Shown: positions 54,640-63,633 of the stretch, piece after piece
Layout: each line of letters opens with the position of its first letter
How positions within the stretch are numbered: position 1 is the first letter of the stretch
From: Flavobacterium sp. KACC 22761
GTDB lineage: Bacteria; Bacteroidota; Bacteroidia; Flavobacteriales; Flavobacteriaceae
Length of the DNA: 64,000 bases
Reading direction: 5' to 3'
Assembly: GCF_034058155.1 (NCBI RefSeq)
Contig: NZ_CP139148.1
Coordinates: 2,728,001 to 2,792,000 of the forward strand
Program-made: the position numbers and the translations under genes
The notes under the pieces: model-generated
Told to the model about the DNA's origin: nothing
The model's database searches: none
Seen by the model: only the letters and a program-made list of their open reading frames with translations

Positions 54640-57639
54640 ATGAAACTAAACAAAAAACTAAAACTAATTATTGTGCTGTTGTCATGCATTTCAACATACG
54701 CACAAAAAACTATAAAAGGGATTGTTACAGACAAGCAATCCAATATACCAATGGTAGGCGTCAATGTTATTGTTCCTAATTCAAAAGTGAGCACAGTTAC
54801 TGACTTTGACGGAAAATTTCAGCTTCAGATACCTGAAAACAGCACTTCGATTGAACTTTCTTATATAGGATATCAAACCCAAAAAATAACTCTGGATGGG
54901 AAATCCAATTACACTATTTATATGACATCAGGCCAAGGCCAAAGTCTCGATGAAGTAGTGATTATTGGTTACGGAACGCAATCTAAAAAAGATGTAAGTT
55001 CCAGTATTCAATCCATAAAAACTAAAGATCTGCCTCAGGGAACCTCTTCAAGTTTTGAAAACAGTCTTCAGGGACAAACTCCTGGGGTGAATATAAGTTC
55101 ATCATCTGCCACGCCGGGTAGCGCTGTTAGTGTTAATATTCGTGGGGTTTCATCTATTTCAGCAAGTAGCCAGCCTTTGTATATTATAGACGGAATTCCG
55201 GTAGTATCTAGAAATAATTCAGCATTGAATTCGAATATACAACCTGTAAATCCATTGGCAGATTTGAGTCCAAATGATATCGACTCTTTTACGATTTTAA
55301 AGGATGCCGCGGCAGCCGCAATATATGGATCAAGAGGTGCAAATGGAGTAATCTTAATTACTACAAAAAGAGGGAAAAGTGGAAAAAGTACTGTAGATGT
55401 CAATTACTACACCTCTTTTGCTCAAATTTCGAATTATCCAAAAATGGTAGACAGCGATAAGTTTAAAAGCTTTTTTAATACCGCTGCTGAATTTGATGGA
55501 CTTGGTTCAGATTATTTTGATTGGATCGATACTTCAAAAGGAATTAATACCAATATTTACGACGAAATCTTCAGAGTTGGCGTAACACAAAATTTGGATC
55601 TTAGTGTTAAGGGCGGAAGCGAAAAAACAAGTTATTATTTAAGCGGAAATTATTATAATCAAGAAGGAATCCAAATCGGACAAGGCTTCAAGAGATTAAG
55701 CGCTCGTATGAATCTGGATCATAATATTAATGAAAAATTCAAAATAGGAAATACCTTTTTTATAACTCGAAGCAATCACCAGCGAACAATTGGAGAAAAT
55801 GATGAATATGGAGTTGTGATCAATGCTCAGGGCTGGGATCCTACTGAACCCATTTACGATGCTAATGGAAAATATACAAATCCGTTTAAGTACAATACTT
55901 GGTGGCCGCTTGAAAATCCTGTTCAAATTGCCAACGAATATAAAAACACCTCTCAATCGACACGTTTACAAGGTTCAGCGTATGTGGAATGGAAAATTAT
56001 TCCAGATTTGAAATTTAAGTCTGCCTTTTCGTTAGAGTATTCCAACTTGGTTGAGGATTCTTATGTTCCATCGGGCACAAATAAATCTAAAACAGGCGAG
56101 GGGATTTATGCAACTTATGAAGAAACCAACTGGCTCGTTGAAAATACGTTGAACTACACTAAACTCTTTGGCGAAAAACATAATTTCGGGGCCATTTTAG
56201 GTTGGACGATTCAAGAAAATGAAACTCGTTTCTCAGATCAGTCAGGTGTTGGATATGCTACCAACACAACCTCTAGTATTTCGGCAGCAAGTACTATTAT
56301 TGCTAGTACTTCAGGCAGAAATCAATACGGTTTGCAATCCTTTTTTGGAAGAGCAAATTATGTTTACGATGACAAATATATAGCATCATTTACATTGAGA
56401 GCTGATGGTTCGTCTCGTTTTGGAGAGAACAATCAATACGGTTATTTTCCTTCAGGATCAGTGGCTTGGAGAATCAATAAAGAGAAATTCTTTAAAATTG
56501 AAACCATTTCTGATCTTAAAGTAAGAGCTAGTTATGGACTTACAGGAAATCAAGAAATTGGTTCAAACTGGAGAGGAACTTATACTTTGAATGCTAATTA
56601 TAATGGAGTTCCAGGAATAGCACCAAATCGATTAGAGAATCCTGACTTGGGCTGGGAAAAAACAAAACAATTAGACATAGGTTTAGATTTAGGATTGTTT
56701 AAAAACCGAATCAATTTGACAGCTGATTATTTCAACAAACAAACCGATGATCTTTTATTGCAGGCAAAAGTTTCAGGACTTACAGGTTTTAACTCCGTTT
56801 ATCAAAATGTTGGCGCTATAGAAAACAAAGGATTCGAATTTGGAATTAATGCAGCTGTTTTTGACGGAAATTTTAAATGGAATACAGGAGTAAATTTAAC
56901 GTTGCTTGATAATAAGATTAAAAAATTAATCAATGATGGAGAAGAAGTAGGAAGAAATCATATTCTTAAAGAAGGAGAAGAGGTAAGTACTTTGTATTTA
57001 ATTAAATTTTTGGGTGTAGATCCGCAAACTGGAGATGCAAAATTTGATGACGTAAATAAGGATGGAATTATTGATTTCTCTGACAGACAGATTGTTGGTG
57101 GTGCATTGCCAACTTATTTTGGAGGATGGAGCAACAATTTCACATACAAAGGATTTACTTTAACAGCAAACTTCGTATTCTCTGGAGGAAACAAAATATT
57201 CAATCAAAGCCGACATGTTTATGATAACTACGGTTACACAAAAAGCGGTATTCCATATTCTAACATAAGTGAAAGAGTATATGATAATTATTGGAGAACG
57301 CCAGGGCAAATTACTGATGTGCCAAGACCTTCTACTAAAGATGGGCAAATGCAGCGTTTCAGCACGCAGTTTTTGGAAGATGGTGATTACATAAGATTGA
57401 AAACGTTAAGTCTTGCTTACAAACTGCCTTCAAATGTGATTCATAAAATTGGTTTGAATAGTCTTTCTCTTTATATACAAGCCCAAAATTTATTTACTAT
57501 AACAGATTATTTAGGTTTCGATCCTGAGGTTTCGACGAATACTTCAAGCCAAGAAGATTTGAATATTCTGCAAGGGGAAGATTTTGGAACATTAGGCCAG
57601 GCGCGCACCATTACATTAGGATTAAGTACAACATTTTAA
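54640..57639 (+). CDS. susC: SusC/RagA-family TonB-dependent transporter
   Basis: A 999-residue outer-membrane importer. A signal peptide ends at CISTYAQ. A carboxypeptidase-regulatory-like domain (GIVTDKQSNIPMVGVNVIV) follows, then the TonB box/plug (DEVVIIGYGTQSKKDVSSS, then QPLYIIDGIPV) and a 22-strand barrel ending in LGLSTTF. It forms a bucket-lid complex with the SusD encoded 11 bases downstream. The genomic setting predicts that the cargo is cyanophycin-derived peptides, beta-Asp-Arg; SusC proteins also import peptides, not only glycans. The long 5' leader contains two micro-peptide ORFs. Confidence 0.96.
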   Translation: MKLNKKLKLIIVLLSCISTYAQKTIKGIVTDKQSNIPMVGVNVIVPNSKVSTVTDFDGKFQLQIPENSTSIELSYIGYQTQKITLDGKSNYTIYMTSGQGQSLDEVVIIGYGTQSKKDVSSSIQSIKTKDLPQGTSSSFENSLQGQTPGVNISSSSATPGSAVSVNIRGVSSISASSQPLYIIDGIPVVSRNNSALNSNIQPVNPLADLSPNDIDSFTILKDAAAAAIYGSRGANGVILITTKRGKSGKSTVDVNYYTSFAQISNYPKMVDSDKFKSFFNTAAEFDGLGSDYFDWIDTSKGINTNIYDEIFRVGVTQNLDLSVKGGSEKTSYYLSGNYYNQEGIQIGQGFKRLSARMNLDHNINEKFKIGNTFFITRSNHQRTIGENDEYGVVINAQGWDPTEPIYDANGKYTNPFKYNTWWPLENPVQIANEYKNTSQSTRLQGSAYVEWKIIPDLKFKSAFSLEYSNLVEDSYVPSGTNKSKTGEGIYATYEETNWLVENTLNYTKLFGEKHNFGAILGWTIQENETRFSDQSGVGYATNTTSSISAASTIIASTSGRNQYGLQSFFGRANYVYDDKYIASFTLRADGSSRFGENNQYGYFPSGSVAWRINKEKFFKIETISDLKVRASYGLTGNQEIGSNWRGTYTLNANYNGVPGIAPNRLENPDLGWEKTKQLDIGLDLGLFKNRINLTADYFNKQTDDLLLQAKVSGLTGFNSVYQNVGAIENKGFEFGINAAVFDGNFKWNTGVNLTLLDNKIKKLINDGEEVGRNHILKEGEEVSTLYLIKFLGVDPQTGDAKFDDVNKDGIIDFSDRQIVGGALPTYFGGWSNNFTYKGFTLTANFVFSGGNKIFNQSRHVYDNYGYTKSGIPYSNISERVYDNYWRTPGQITDVPRPSTKDGQMQRFSTQFLEDGDYIRLKTLSLAYKLPSNVIHKIGLNSLSLYIQAQNLFTITDYLGFDPEVSTNTSSQEDLNILQGEDFGTLGQARTITLGLSTTF

Positions 57640-57650
57640 AAATTGAAATC

Positions 57651-59000
57651 ATGAAAAATCAAAAGATATATATATTCTTGTCTATGTTGCTTGCCTTTAC
57701 AGTTTTAGGATGTGACGATGTATTGGACACTAAATTGGATGATGAAATTCCGGCGGCAACTGCCATAACGGATAATATTTCATTAAAGGCGGCCGCAGTT
57801 GGACTATATGATGTGATGCAAAGCGGTACTTACTATGGAGGCGAATTCATATTAGCTCAGGAATTAACAAGCGGTAATGCTGATGCTACCGGTTTTCAGG
57901 AACGTTTCAGGCAGTTAGACAATGCTATTGTTCCGCCATCAAATGCTTATATTCAAAGCAATTGGGTTAATGCTTACTCACTTGTGAATGCCAGTAATTT
58001 GATTTTGCTTAAAATGGAAGAACTTCAGCTAAAAGATGATAATTCTAAAGGAACCGCACTTTTTTGCAGAGCATTAGGGCATTTTGATGCTTTGCGCCAA
58101 TTTGGACAATTTACAGATCAAAATTCAAAATACGGTATTCCAATTTCAACTAAATATTTGGATGCAAAATCGGCGCTTGAAGTATCAAGATCAACTGTTG
58201 CTCAATCCTATCAGCAGATTATATCCGATTTAAAAGATGCCATAGCAATCTTAAAATATGACAGTGCTAGATTTTTTATTACAAAAGCAGCTGCCGAAGC
58301 CTTGCTTGCAAGAGTTTATTTGTATCAAGGCGATTATGACAACGCTATATTGTATGCCAGTAAAGTAATCAGCAATACAGCTTATAAATTAAATGCAAAA
58401 TACAATGATATTTATGATGTTGAAGGTTCGGCCGAAGCTGTATTTGAATTGCAGTTTTTAGGAATTGACGGCAATAGTTTGACTGAATATTTATCAGTTT
58501 CACCTCCTGAGGTTTCGGCCAACTACACTAATTTTTTCAAAGCCATGGATGCTGACAACGATCCTAGAAGCTATAAATATTATGATTCAGGAAAGCAAGT
58601 TTATTGCGATAAGTACGGAACCCGTGACAGCGAAATAGAGGGAAATGCGATTATCATCAAGCTTTCAGAGGTCTATCTGATTCGTGCAGAGGCGTTGGCA
58701 AAAAAGAATCCGCAAAATTTAAGTTTGGCTTTGGCCGATTTAAACGTGGTGCGTCAAAGAGCCTTGCCTACAAAACCTTACACTTTGGCGTCTGTTCCAA
58801 ATCTAGATGCTTTTGTTAGCATTTTGATTGAGGAAAATAAAAGGGAATTAGGTTTTGAAGGGCATCAGTGGTTTACTTTAGTGAGATTAGGCAAAGCAAC
58901 CTCAATTTTAAATATTCCTGCTTTCAGGACAACTTATCCTATTCCGCAAAATGAAATTACTATTGCACGTGGAAAATTAGAACAAAATCCAGGATATTAA
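57651..59000 (+). CDS. susD: SusD/RagB-family surface lipoprotein
   Basis: A 449-residue surface-exposed substrate-binding lipoprotein. The lipobox TVLGC is followed by DDVLDTKLDDE, an acidic stretch typical of surface lipoproteins. TPR-like helices (FCRALGHFDALRQFGQF; EALLARVYLYQGDYDNAILYA) and the C-terminal SusD motif (RELGFEGHQWFTLVRLG) follow. It caps the SusC barrel. Start and stop spacing show co-translation with susC. Ligand is inferred from neighbours to be Asp/Arg peptides. Confidence 0.95.
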   Translation: MKNQKIYIFLSMLLAFTVLGCDDVLDTKLDDEIPAATAITDNISLKAAAVGLYDVMQSGTYYGGEFILAQELTSGNADATGFQERFRQLDNAIVPPSNAYIQSNWVNAYSLVNASNLILLKMEELQLKDDNSKGTALFCRALGHFDALRQFGQFTDQNSKYGIPISTKYLDAKSALEVSRSTVAQSYQQIISDLKDAIAILKYDSARFFITKAAAEALLARVYLYQGDYDNAILYASKVISNTAYKLNAKYNDIYDVEGSAEAVFELQFLGIDGNSLTEYLSVSPPEVSANYTNFFKAMDADNDPRSYKYYDSGKQVYCDKYGTRDSEIEGNAIIIKLSEVYLIRAEALAKKNPQNLSLALADLNVVRQRALPTKPYTLASVPNLDAFVSILIEENKRELGFEGHQWFTLVRLGKATSILNIPAFRTTYPIPQNEITIARGKLEQNPGY

Positions 59001-59100
59001 AAATCCCCATAAGAAGCTGCTAATGCGGAATTCATCAATAAAAAAATGTATTTCGTTTAGCAGCCTTCTTTAAAAATCAAAAAAAAAAAGAAAAAAAGAA

Positions 59101-60051
59101 ATGACAAATAAAACGCCATTTGCACTTTGTATACATGGAGGTGCGGGTGTAATAACTCCCGAAAATCTATCAGAAGCCGATAAAAAATTAATAAAAGATG
59201 ATTTGATTCTTGCCCTAAATGCCGGAGAAGAAATTTTAGCACAAGGCGGAAATGCCATTGATGCCGTTGCAGCTGCAGTAGTAGCTTTGGAGAACAGCAT
59301 TCATTTTAATGCAGGAAAAGGAGCAGTTTATTCCCGAGAAGGCAAACATTTGCTCGAAGCCTCAATAATGGATGGCGCTACTTTAGAGGCAGGAGCAGTT
59401 GCAAATAGCATGAAAATCAAAAACCCTGTTTTATTTGCCAAAAGTTTATTAGAAAATAAAGATATCATCATGATATCTGGTGAAGCGGCCGATAATTTGG
59501 CAGAGCAAACTAATCATGAATTAGTTGAAAACGATTACTTTGATACCAATTTTAGAAAAGAACAATTTTTGGAAGCCAAAAAAGTTTCTGAAACAGCAAC
59601 TTTTCTTGACCACACCAATTTGAAGATGGGGACTGTTGGCGCTGTAGCTATTGACAGAACTGGAAATATAGCGGCGGCAACTTCAACTGGAGGAATGACC
59701 AATAAATTGGATGGGCGTATTGGTGACTCTGCCATTATTGGAGCTGGGACTTATGCCAATAATAAGACTTGCGGTGTATCCTGTACAGGTGTTGGAGAAT
59801 ATTTTATCAGGGCTACCGTTGCTTCAATGGTATCGAATTTAATGGAATTTGGAAACATGTCCCTAGTTCAAGCAACCGAAATAACGATCAAAGGCCATTT
59901 GACAAAATTAGGCGGGGAAGGAGGGCTTATAGCAATTGATAAGGATGGAAATATTAATTTTTCCTATAATTCCCAAGGAATGTACCGCGGTTTTGTAAAT
60001 GAAAAAAAGAAAGAGAAAAAGATATTTATCTGGGATGATGAAGAGCTATAA
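59101..60051 (+). CDS. iaaA: isoaspartyl peptidase / plant-type L-asparaginase
   Basis: A 316-residue Ntn-hydrolase of the T2 family (EcAIII-like). It cleaves itself to expose the nucleophilic threonine in the GTVGAVAID segment, near residue 180. The N-terminal FALCIHGGAGVIT, the GGNAIDAVAAAVVALE helix and the GMTNKLDGRIGDSAIIGAGTYAN block are diagnostic. No signal peptide is present, so it is cytoplasmic. The family hydrolyses beta-aspartyl dipeptides; with cyanophycinase products this would yield Asp and Arg. It lies between SusD and the YfcC transporter. Confidence 0.95.
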   Translation: MTNKTPFALCIHGGAGVITPENLSEADKKLIKDDLILALNAGEEILAQGGNAIDAVAAAVVALENSIHFNAGKGAVYSREGKHLLEASIMDGATLEAGAVANSMKIKNPVLFAKSLLENKDIIMISGEAADNLAEQTNHELVENDYFDTNFRKEQFLEAKKVSETATFLDHTNLKMGTVGAVAIDRTGNIAAATSTGGMTNKLDGRIGDSAIIGAGTYANNKTCGVSCTGVGEYFIRATVASMVSNLMEFGNMSLVQATEITIKGHLTKLGGEGGLIAIDKDGNINFSYNSQGMYRGFVNEKKKEKKIFIWDDEEL

Positions 60052-60110
60052 TCAGGCACTTCTAACGTAAATTGCGACTCCCAGTGAAGAAAAATTTAAA
60101 TGCATAAAAA

Positions 60111-61499
60111 ATGAAATTAATCCAAAAATTCCCGGACACAATCACTATTATTTTAGTGATTACAATTCTTTTTATTGGTTTAACTTGGGTAATTCCTGCT
60201 GGAGAGTTTGACAGGTCTGTAGTAAACAATACAGAGAAGATCATAGCAGGTTCCTACAAGCACGTAGAAGCGGCTCCACAAGGAATTAAAGCTTTTTTAG
60301 AAGCTCCGATAAAAGGTTTTATTTCGGCATCACAAATTATTGCTTTTGTGTTTTTGGTTGGAGGTGCTTTTTCGATTATCAATTTGACTGGCGCTATAAA
60401 TGCTGGACTTTTTAATGTGATTGAGTTTAGCCAAAAGAAGCCAAAACATAAAATATTCATTGTTCCTTTTCTGATTATTCTATTCTCTTTTGCCGGAGCT
60501 ACTTTTGGAATGAGCGAGGAGATTTTAATCTTTATTTTGATTACTGTCCCAATGGCAAAAGCAATGGGTTATGATGCCATTGTTGGTGCCGCTATTCCAA
60601 TTGTTGGTACAGGTGTAGGTTTTGGAGGAGCTTTCAGCAACCCGTTTACCATTGGTATTGCGCAAGGCATTGCCCAAATCCCAATTTTTAGCGGCATGGA
60701 ATATAGGATTTTTGTCTGGTTTGTTTTGACAACATGTGCTTGTGCTGTAATTACACATTATGCCATAAAAATTGAAAAAAATCCTCAGAAGAGTTTGTTG
60801 TTTGGTATTGCTGATGAAAAAGAGAAAAGCAGTGTTGAAGCATCAGATTTTAAATTGGACGGAAGAAGGAAGATAATTTTGTACGCCCTTTTTGCTTCAA
60901 TCCTTATATTGATTTATGGAGTAAGCAATTATGATTGGTACATAAACGAAATTTCGGCTCTATTTTTGGCTTTAGCCATTTTTGTTTCTATTATTTATAG
61001 AATGTCGATGTCAAAAGCCATCGATGCTTTTGTGTTGGGAGCCAAAGATATGATGACTGCAGCCTTGGTGATTGGTCTGGCCAAAGGACTTTTGATTATT
61101 GCGCAGGAAGGCAGAATTATTGACACAATACTGAATTCCATTGTTGCCATAACACAAAATACGCCGACGGCTGTTTCTGCTGAATGCATCTTTTTTTTCC
61201 AATCCTTTTTAAACTTTTTTATTCCTTCAGGATCAGGCCAAGCTTCTTTAACAATGCCCATAATTATCCCAATTTGTGATGCGTCAGAAATAAGCAGACA
61301 AATGGCAGTACTTACTTTTCAGTTGGGCGATGGTTTTACAAATCTGATAATTCCGACAAGTGGCGTTACAATGGGAGCGCTTTCTTTGGCTAAAATTCCG
61401 TACAGCAAATGGTTTAAATGGATGTTGCCTAGAATGTTGGTATTTTTAATAGCATCAATGCTTTTGATTCTTCCTCCGTTGTATTTGTTTAATTGGTAA
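60111..61499 (+). CDS. YfcC-family inner-membrane transporter
   Basis: A 462-residue integral membrane protein with about eleven helices. Sequences such as VIPAGEFDR, FGMSEEILIFILITVPMAKAMGYD and FIPSGSGQASLTMPIIIPI are typical of the YfcC/DcuC-like group, which includes putative C4-dicarboxylate and basic amino-acid carriers. The setting suggests transport of arginine, ornithine, aspartate or beta-Asp-Arg across the inner membrane; direction is unknown. It is 60 bases after the isoaspartyl peptidase and 12 bases before the second cyanophycinase. Confidence 0.9.
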   Translation: MKLIQKFPDTITIILVITILFIGLTWVIPAGEFDRSVVNNTEKIIAGSYKHVEAAPQGIKAFLEAPIKGFISASQIIAFVFLVGGAFSIINLTGAINAGLFNVIEFSQKKPKHKIFIVPFLIILFSFAGATFGMSEEILIFILITVPMAKAMGYDAIVGAAIPIVGTGVGFGGAFSNPFTIGIAQGIAQIPIFSGMEYRIFVWFVLTTCACAVITHYAIKIEKNPQKSLLFGIADEKEKSSVEASDFKLDGRRKIILYALFASILILIYGVSNYDWYINEISALFLALAIFVSIIYRMSMSKAIDAFVLGAKDMMTAALVIGLAKGLLIIAQEGRIIDTILNSIVAITQNTPTAVSAECIFFFQSFLNFFIPSGSGQASLTMPIIIPICDASEISRQMAVLTFQLGDGFTNLIIPTSGVTMGALSLAKIPYSKWFKWMLPRMLVFLIASMLLILPPLYLFNW

Positions 61500-61510
61500 A
61501 TCGGACAAAA

Positions 61511-62563
61511 ATGAAAACGCTAACAATAAGTTTTTTGTTGATTTTAAGCGCTTGTTCTTCTGAAAACAAACCAGAAAATCCAGTTCCGCAAACGCCGGAA
61601 GTCAAAAATTACCAATCTTATTTTACAGGAAACAAAGTTGATAAAACCACGACTCCCCAAGGCGGAATTTGCTTGATGGGTGGAGCGACCGAAAATGATG
61701 AGGCAATGAAATGGTTTTTGCAAAGAGCGGATGGAGGAGATGTTTTGGTATTAAGAACTTCGGGTTCTGATGGATATAATTCTTATTTATATACTTCTCT
61801 TGGTGTTACGGTTAATTCTGTTGAAACGATTGTTTTTAAAAATGCCAAAGCAAATTCTGATAAGTATATATTGGATAAAATAAATAATGCGGAAGCGATT
61901 TGGTTTGCCGGTGGCGATCAATGGGAATATATTTCTTATTGGAGAAACAGTCCGATTTCTGAAGCAATTAATAAAGCTATCACTAAGAGAAAGGTGGTTG
62001 TAGGAGGAACCAGCGCTGGTATGGCTATTCAGGGCGGTTTTTATTTTTCGGCTCAAAATGGCACTGTAACTTCTCAAGAAGCCTTAATGAATCCGTTTGA
62101 CACTAAAATAACAGTATCAAATGATTCCTTTTTAGATAATGCAATCCTAAAAGATGTAATAACCGATACGCATTATGACAATCCCAATAGAAAAGGAAGG
62201 CATGTGACTTTTTTAGCCCGAATTGTAAATGATTATAAAGTGCAGGCAAAAGGAATTGCTTGCGAGGAATATACTGCTGTATGCATAGACGAAAAAGGAA
62301 TCGCAAGAGTTTTTGGCAATTACCCTTCAAAAGATGATGTGGCCTACTTTATAGCGCCAAATGCCGAAATTCCAGACAACAAACCAGAAACCTGCAAACT
62401 AAATACTCTATTAGAGTGGAATCGAAATGGAGCCGCTCTGACTGTTTATGAAGTCAAAGGGACCAGTACAGGAGCCAATACATTTGATTTAAATAATTGG
62501 AAGGATGGAAAAGGAGGTACATGGAAAAAATGGTTTGTAGAAAGTGGTAAACTGAAAGAATAA
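61511..62563 (+). CDS. lipoprotein cyanophycinase (peptidase S51)
   Basis: A 350-residue second cyanophycinase, with lipobox ILSACSS instead of a type IX sorting domain. The catalytic core matches the first: FAGGDQWEYISYW, VVGGTSAGMAIQGG with the nucleophile serine, and DTHYDNPNRKGRH. It therefore cuts the same polymer or its fragments but stays anchored, probably in the outer membrane or periplasm. It lacks the GEVED domain. ATG 61511 is chosen over an in-frame TTG at 61493 that overlaps the transporter end, because it begins the signal peptide. Confidence 0.93.
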   Translation: MKTLTISFLLILSACSSENKPENPVPQTPEVKNYQSYFTGNKVDKTTTPQGGICLMGGATENDEAMKWFLQRADGGDVLVLRTSGSDGYNSYLYTSLGVTVNSVETIVFKNAKANSDKYILDKINNAEAIWFAGGDQWEYISYWRNSPISEAINKAITKRKVVVGGTSAGMAIQGGFYFSAQNGTVTSQEALMNPFDTKITVSNDSFLDNAILKDVITDTHYDNPNRKGRHVTFLARIVNDYKVQAKGIACEEYTAVCIDEKGIARVFGNYPSKDDVAYFIAPNAEIPDNKPETCKLNTLLEWNRNGAALTVYEVKGTSTGANTFDLNNWKDGKGGTWKKWFVESGKLKE

Positions 62564-62603
62564 GAAGTGGTTTGTTTTGGATAAAACATAAAAAAAATTA
62601 AAG

Positions 62604-63554
62604 ATGAACTATTTTTATCTTCAAAAATATGATAAATTCATATTGAAATTAAACGTAAAAAACGAATCCTCAAGACTCCGGGCTGTAATTTTGGGATCAG
62701 CCGTTCATAATGGGCCAACTCCAACTTTAGAGGAAGCTTATGACCCTAAGTCATTGGAACACATCAAAGCAGGAACATACCCGATAGAAAAAGACATGAT
62801 TTCTGAGATGAAAGCTTTTAATGATGTTTTTAGAAAATATGATGTAAAAGTATATCGCCCAGAAAGGATTGAGAACTATAATCAGATTTTTGCCAGAGAT
62901 ATCGGCTTCGTAATTGATGATGTGTTTGTGAAATCGAATATACTGCCTGACCGTGAACGCGAATTAGATGCAATTCAGTATATCATCGATCAAATTGATC
63001 CGCAAAAAGTTGTTCGTCCGCCAGAAGAAGTCCACATTGAAGGGGGCGATGTTATGCTTTGGAACGACCATATTTTTATTGGAACTTACAAAGGAAGCGA
63101 TTATAAAGATTACATCACAGCCAGAACCAATATGCAGGGTGTCAATTTCATAAAAGAGCTGTTCCCAAATAAAATTGTGAAAGAATTTGACCTTGTCAAA
63201 TCAAAGCTAGAAGCCAGAGACAATGCTTTGCATTTGGATTGCTGTTTTCAGCCAGTTGGAGAAAATAAAGGGATCATTTATAAAAGAGGTTTCCGTGAAG
63301 AAGCTGATTATTTGTATTTGGTTAATCTTTTCGGAAAAGAAAACTTGTTTCATATCGAAAGAGAAGAAATGTATCATATGTTTTCGAACGTGTTTTCGAT
63401 TGATAAAAATGTTGTGGTTTCAGAGAAAAACTTCACTCGATTGAATAACTGGCTTCGTGAAAATGGCTTTATAGTTGAAGAGATTCCGTATGCCGAAATT
63501 GCAAAACAAGAAGGGTTATTAAGATGTTCAACTCTTCCGTTAATAAGAGATTAA
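62604..63554 (+). CDS. arginine deiminase-family (amidinotransferase superfamily) enzyme
   Basis: A 316-residue guanidino-modifying enzyme. Motifs are IFARDIGFVIDD (FARD, guanidinium-binding acid), HIEGGDVMLW, HLDCCFQPV (catalytic His region) and GLLRCSTLPLIRD (nucleophilic Cys near the C-terminus). Members are arginine deiminases, dimethylarginine hydrolases and amidinotransferases. After cyanophycin breakdown, arginine is the expected substrate, giving citrulline and ammonia. Cytoplasmic: no signal peptide. It lies 41 bases after the cyanophycinase. Confidence 0.9.
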   Translation: MNYFYLQKYDKFILKLNVKNESSRLRAVILGSAVHNGPTPTLEEAYDPKSLEHIKAGTYPIEKDMISEMKAFNDVFRKYDVKVYRPERIENYNQIFARDIGFVIDDVFVKSNILPDRERELDAIQYIIDQIDPQKVVRPPEEVHIEGGDVMLWNDHIFIGTYKGSDYKDYITARTNMQGVNFIKELFPNKIVKEFDLVKSKLEARDNALHLDCCFQPVGENKGIIYKRGFREEADYLYLVNLFGKENLFHIEREEMYHMFSNVFSIDKNVVVSEKNFTRLNNWLRENGFIVEEIPYAEIAKQEGLLRCSTLPLIRD

Positions 63555-63561
63555 GAATAAT

Positions 63562-63616
63562 TTCAAGTTTCAGGTTTCACGTTCTGTAAAAACTTGAAAC
63601 TTGAAACCTGAAACAT
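63562..63616. repeat. short palindromic repeat between arginine-degradation genes
   Basis: A left arm, TTTCAAGTTTCAGGTTTCA, is mirrored by TTGAAACTTGAAACCTGAAA. It fills the gap between the deiminase gene and the following amidinotransferase-like gene and resembles the dispersed palindromes seen elsewhere. Confidence 0.65.
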
Positions 63617-63633
63617 CACAAAAAAAACAAAAA

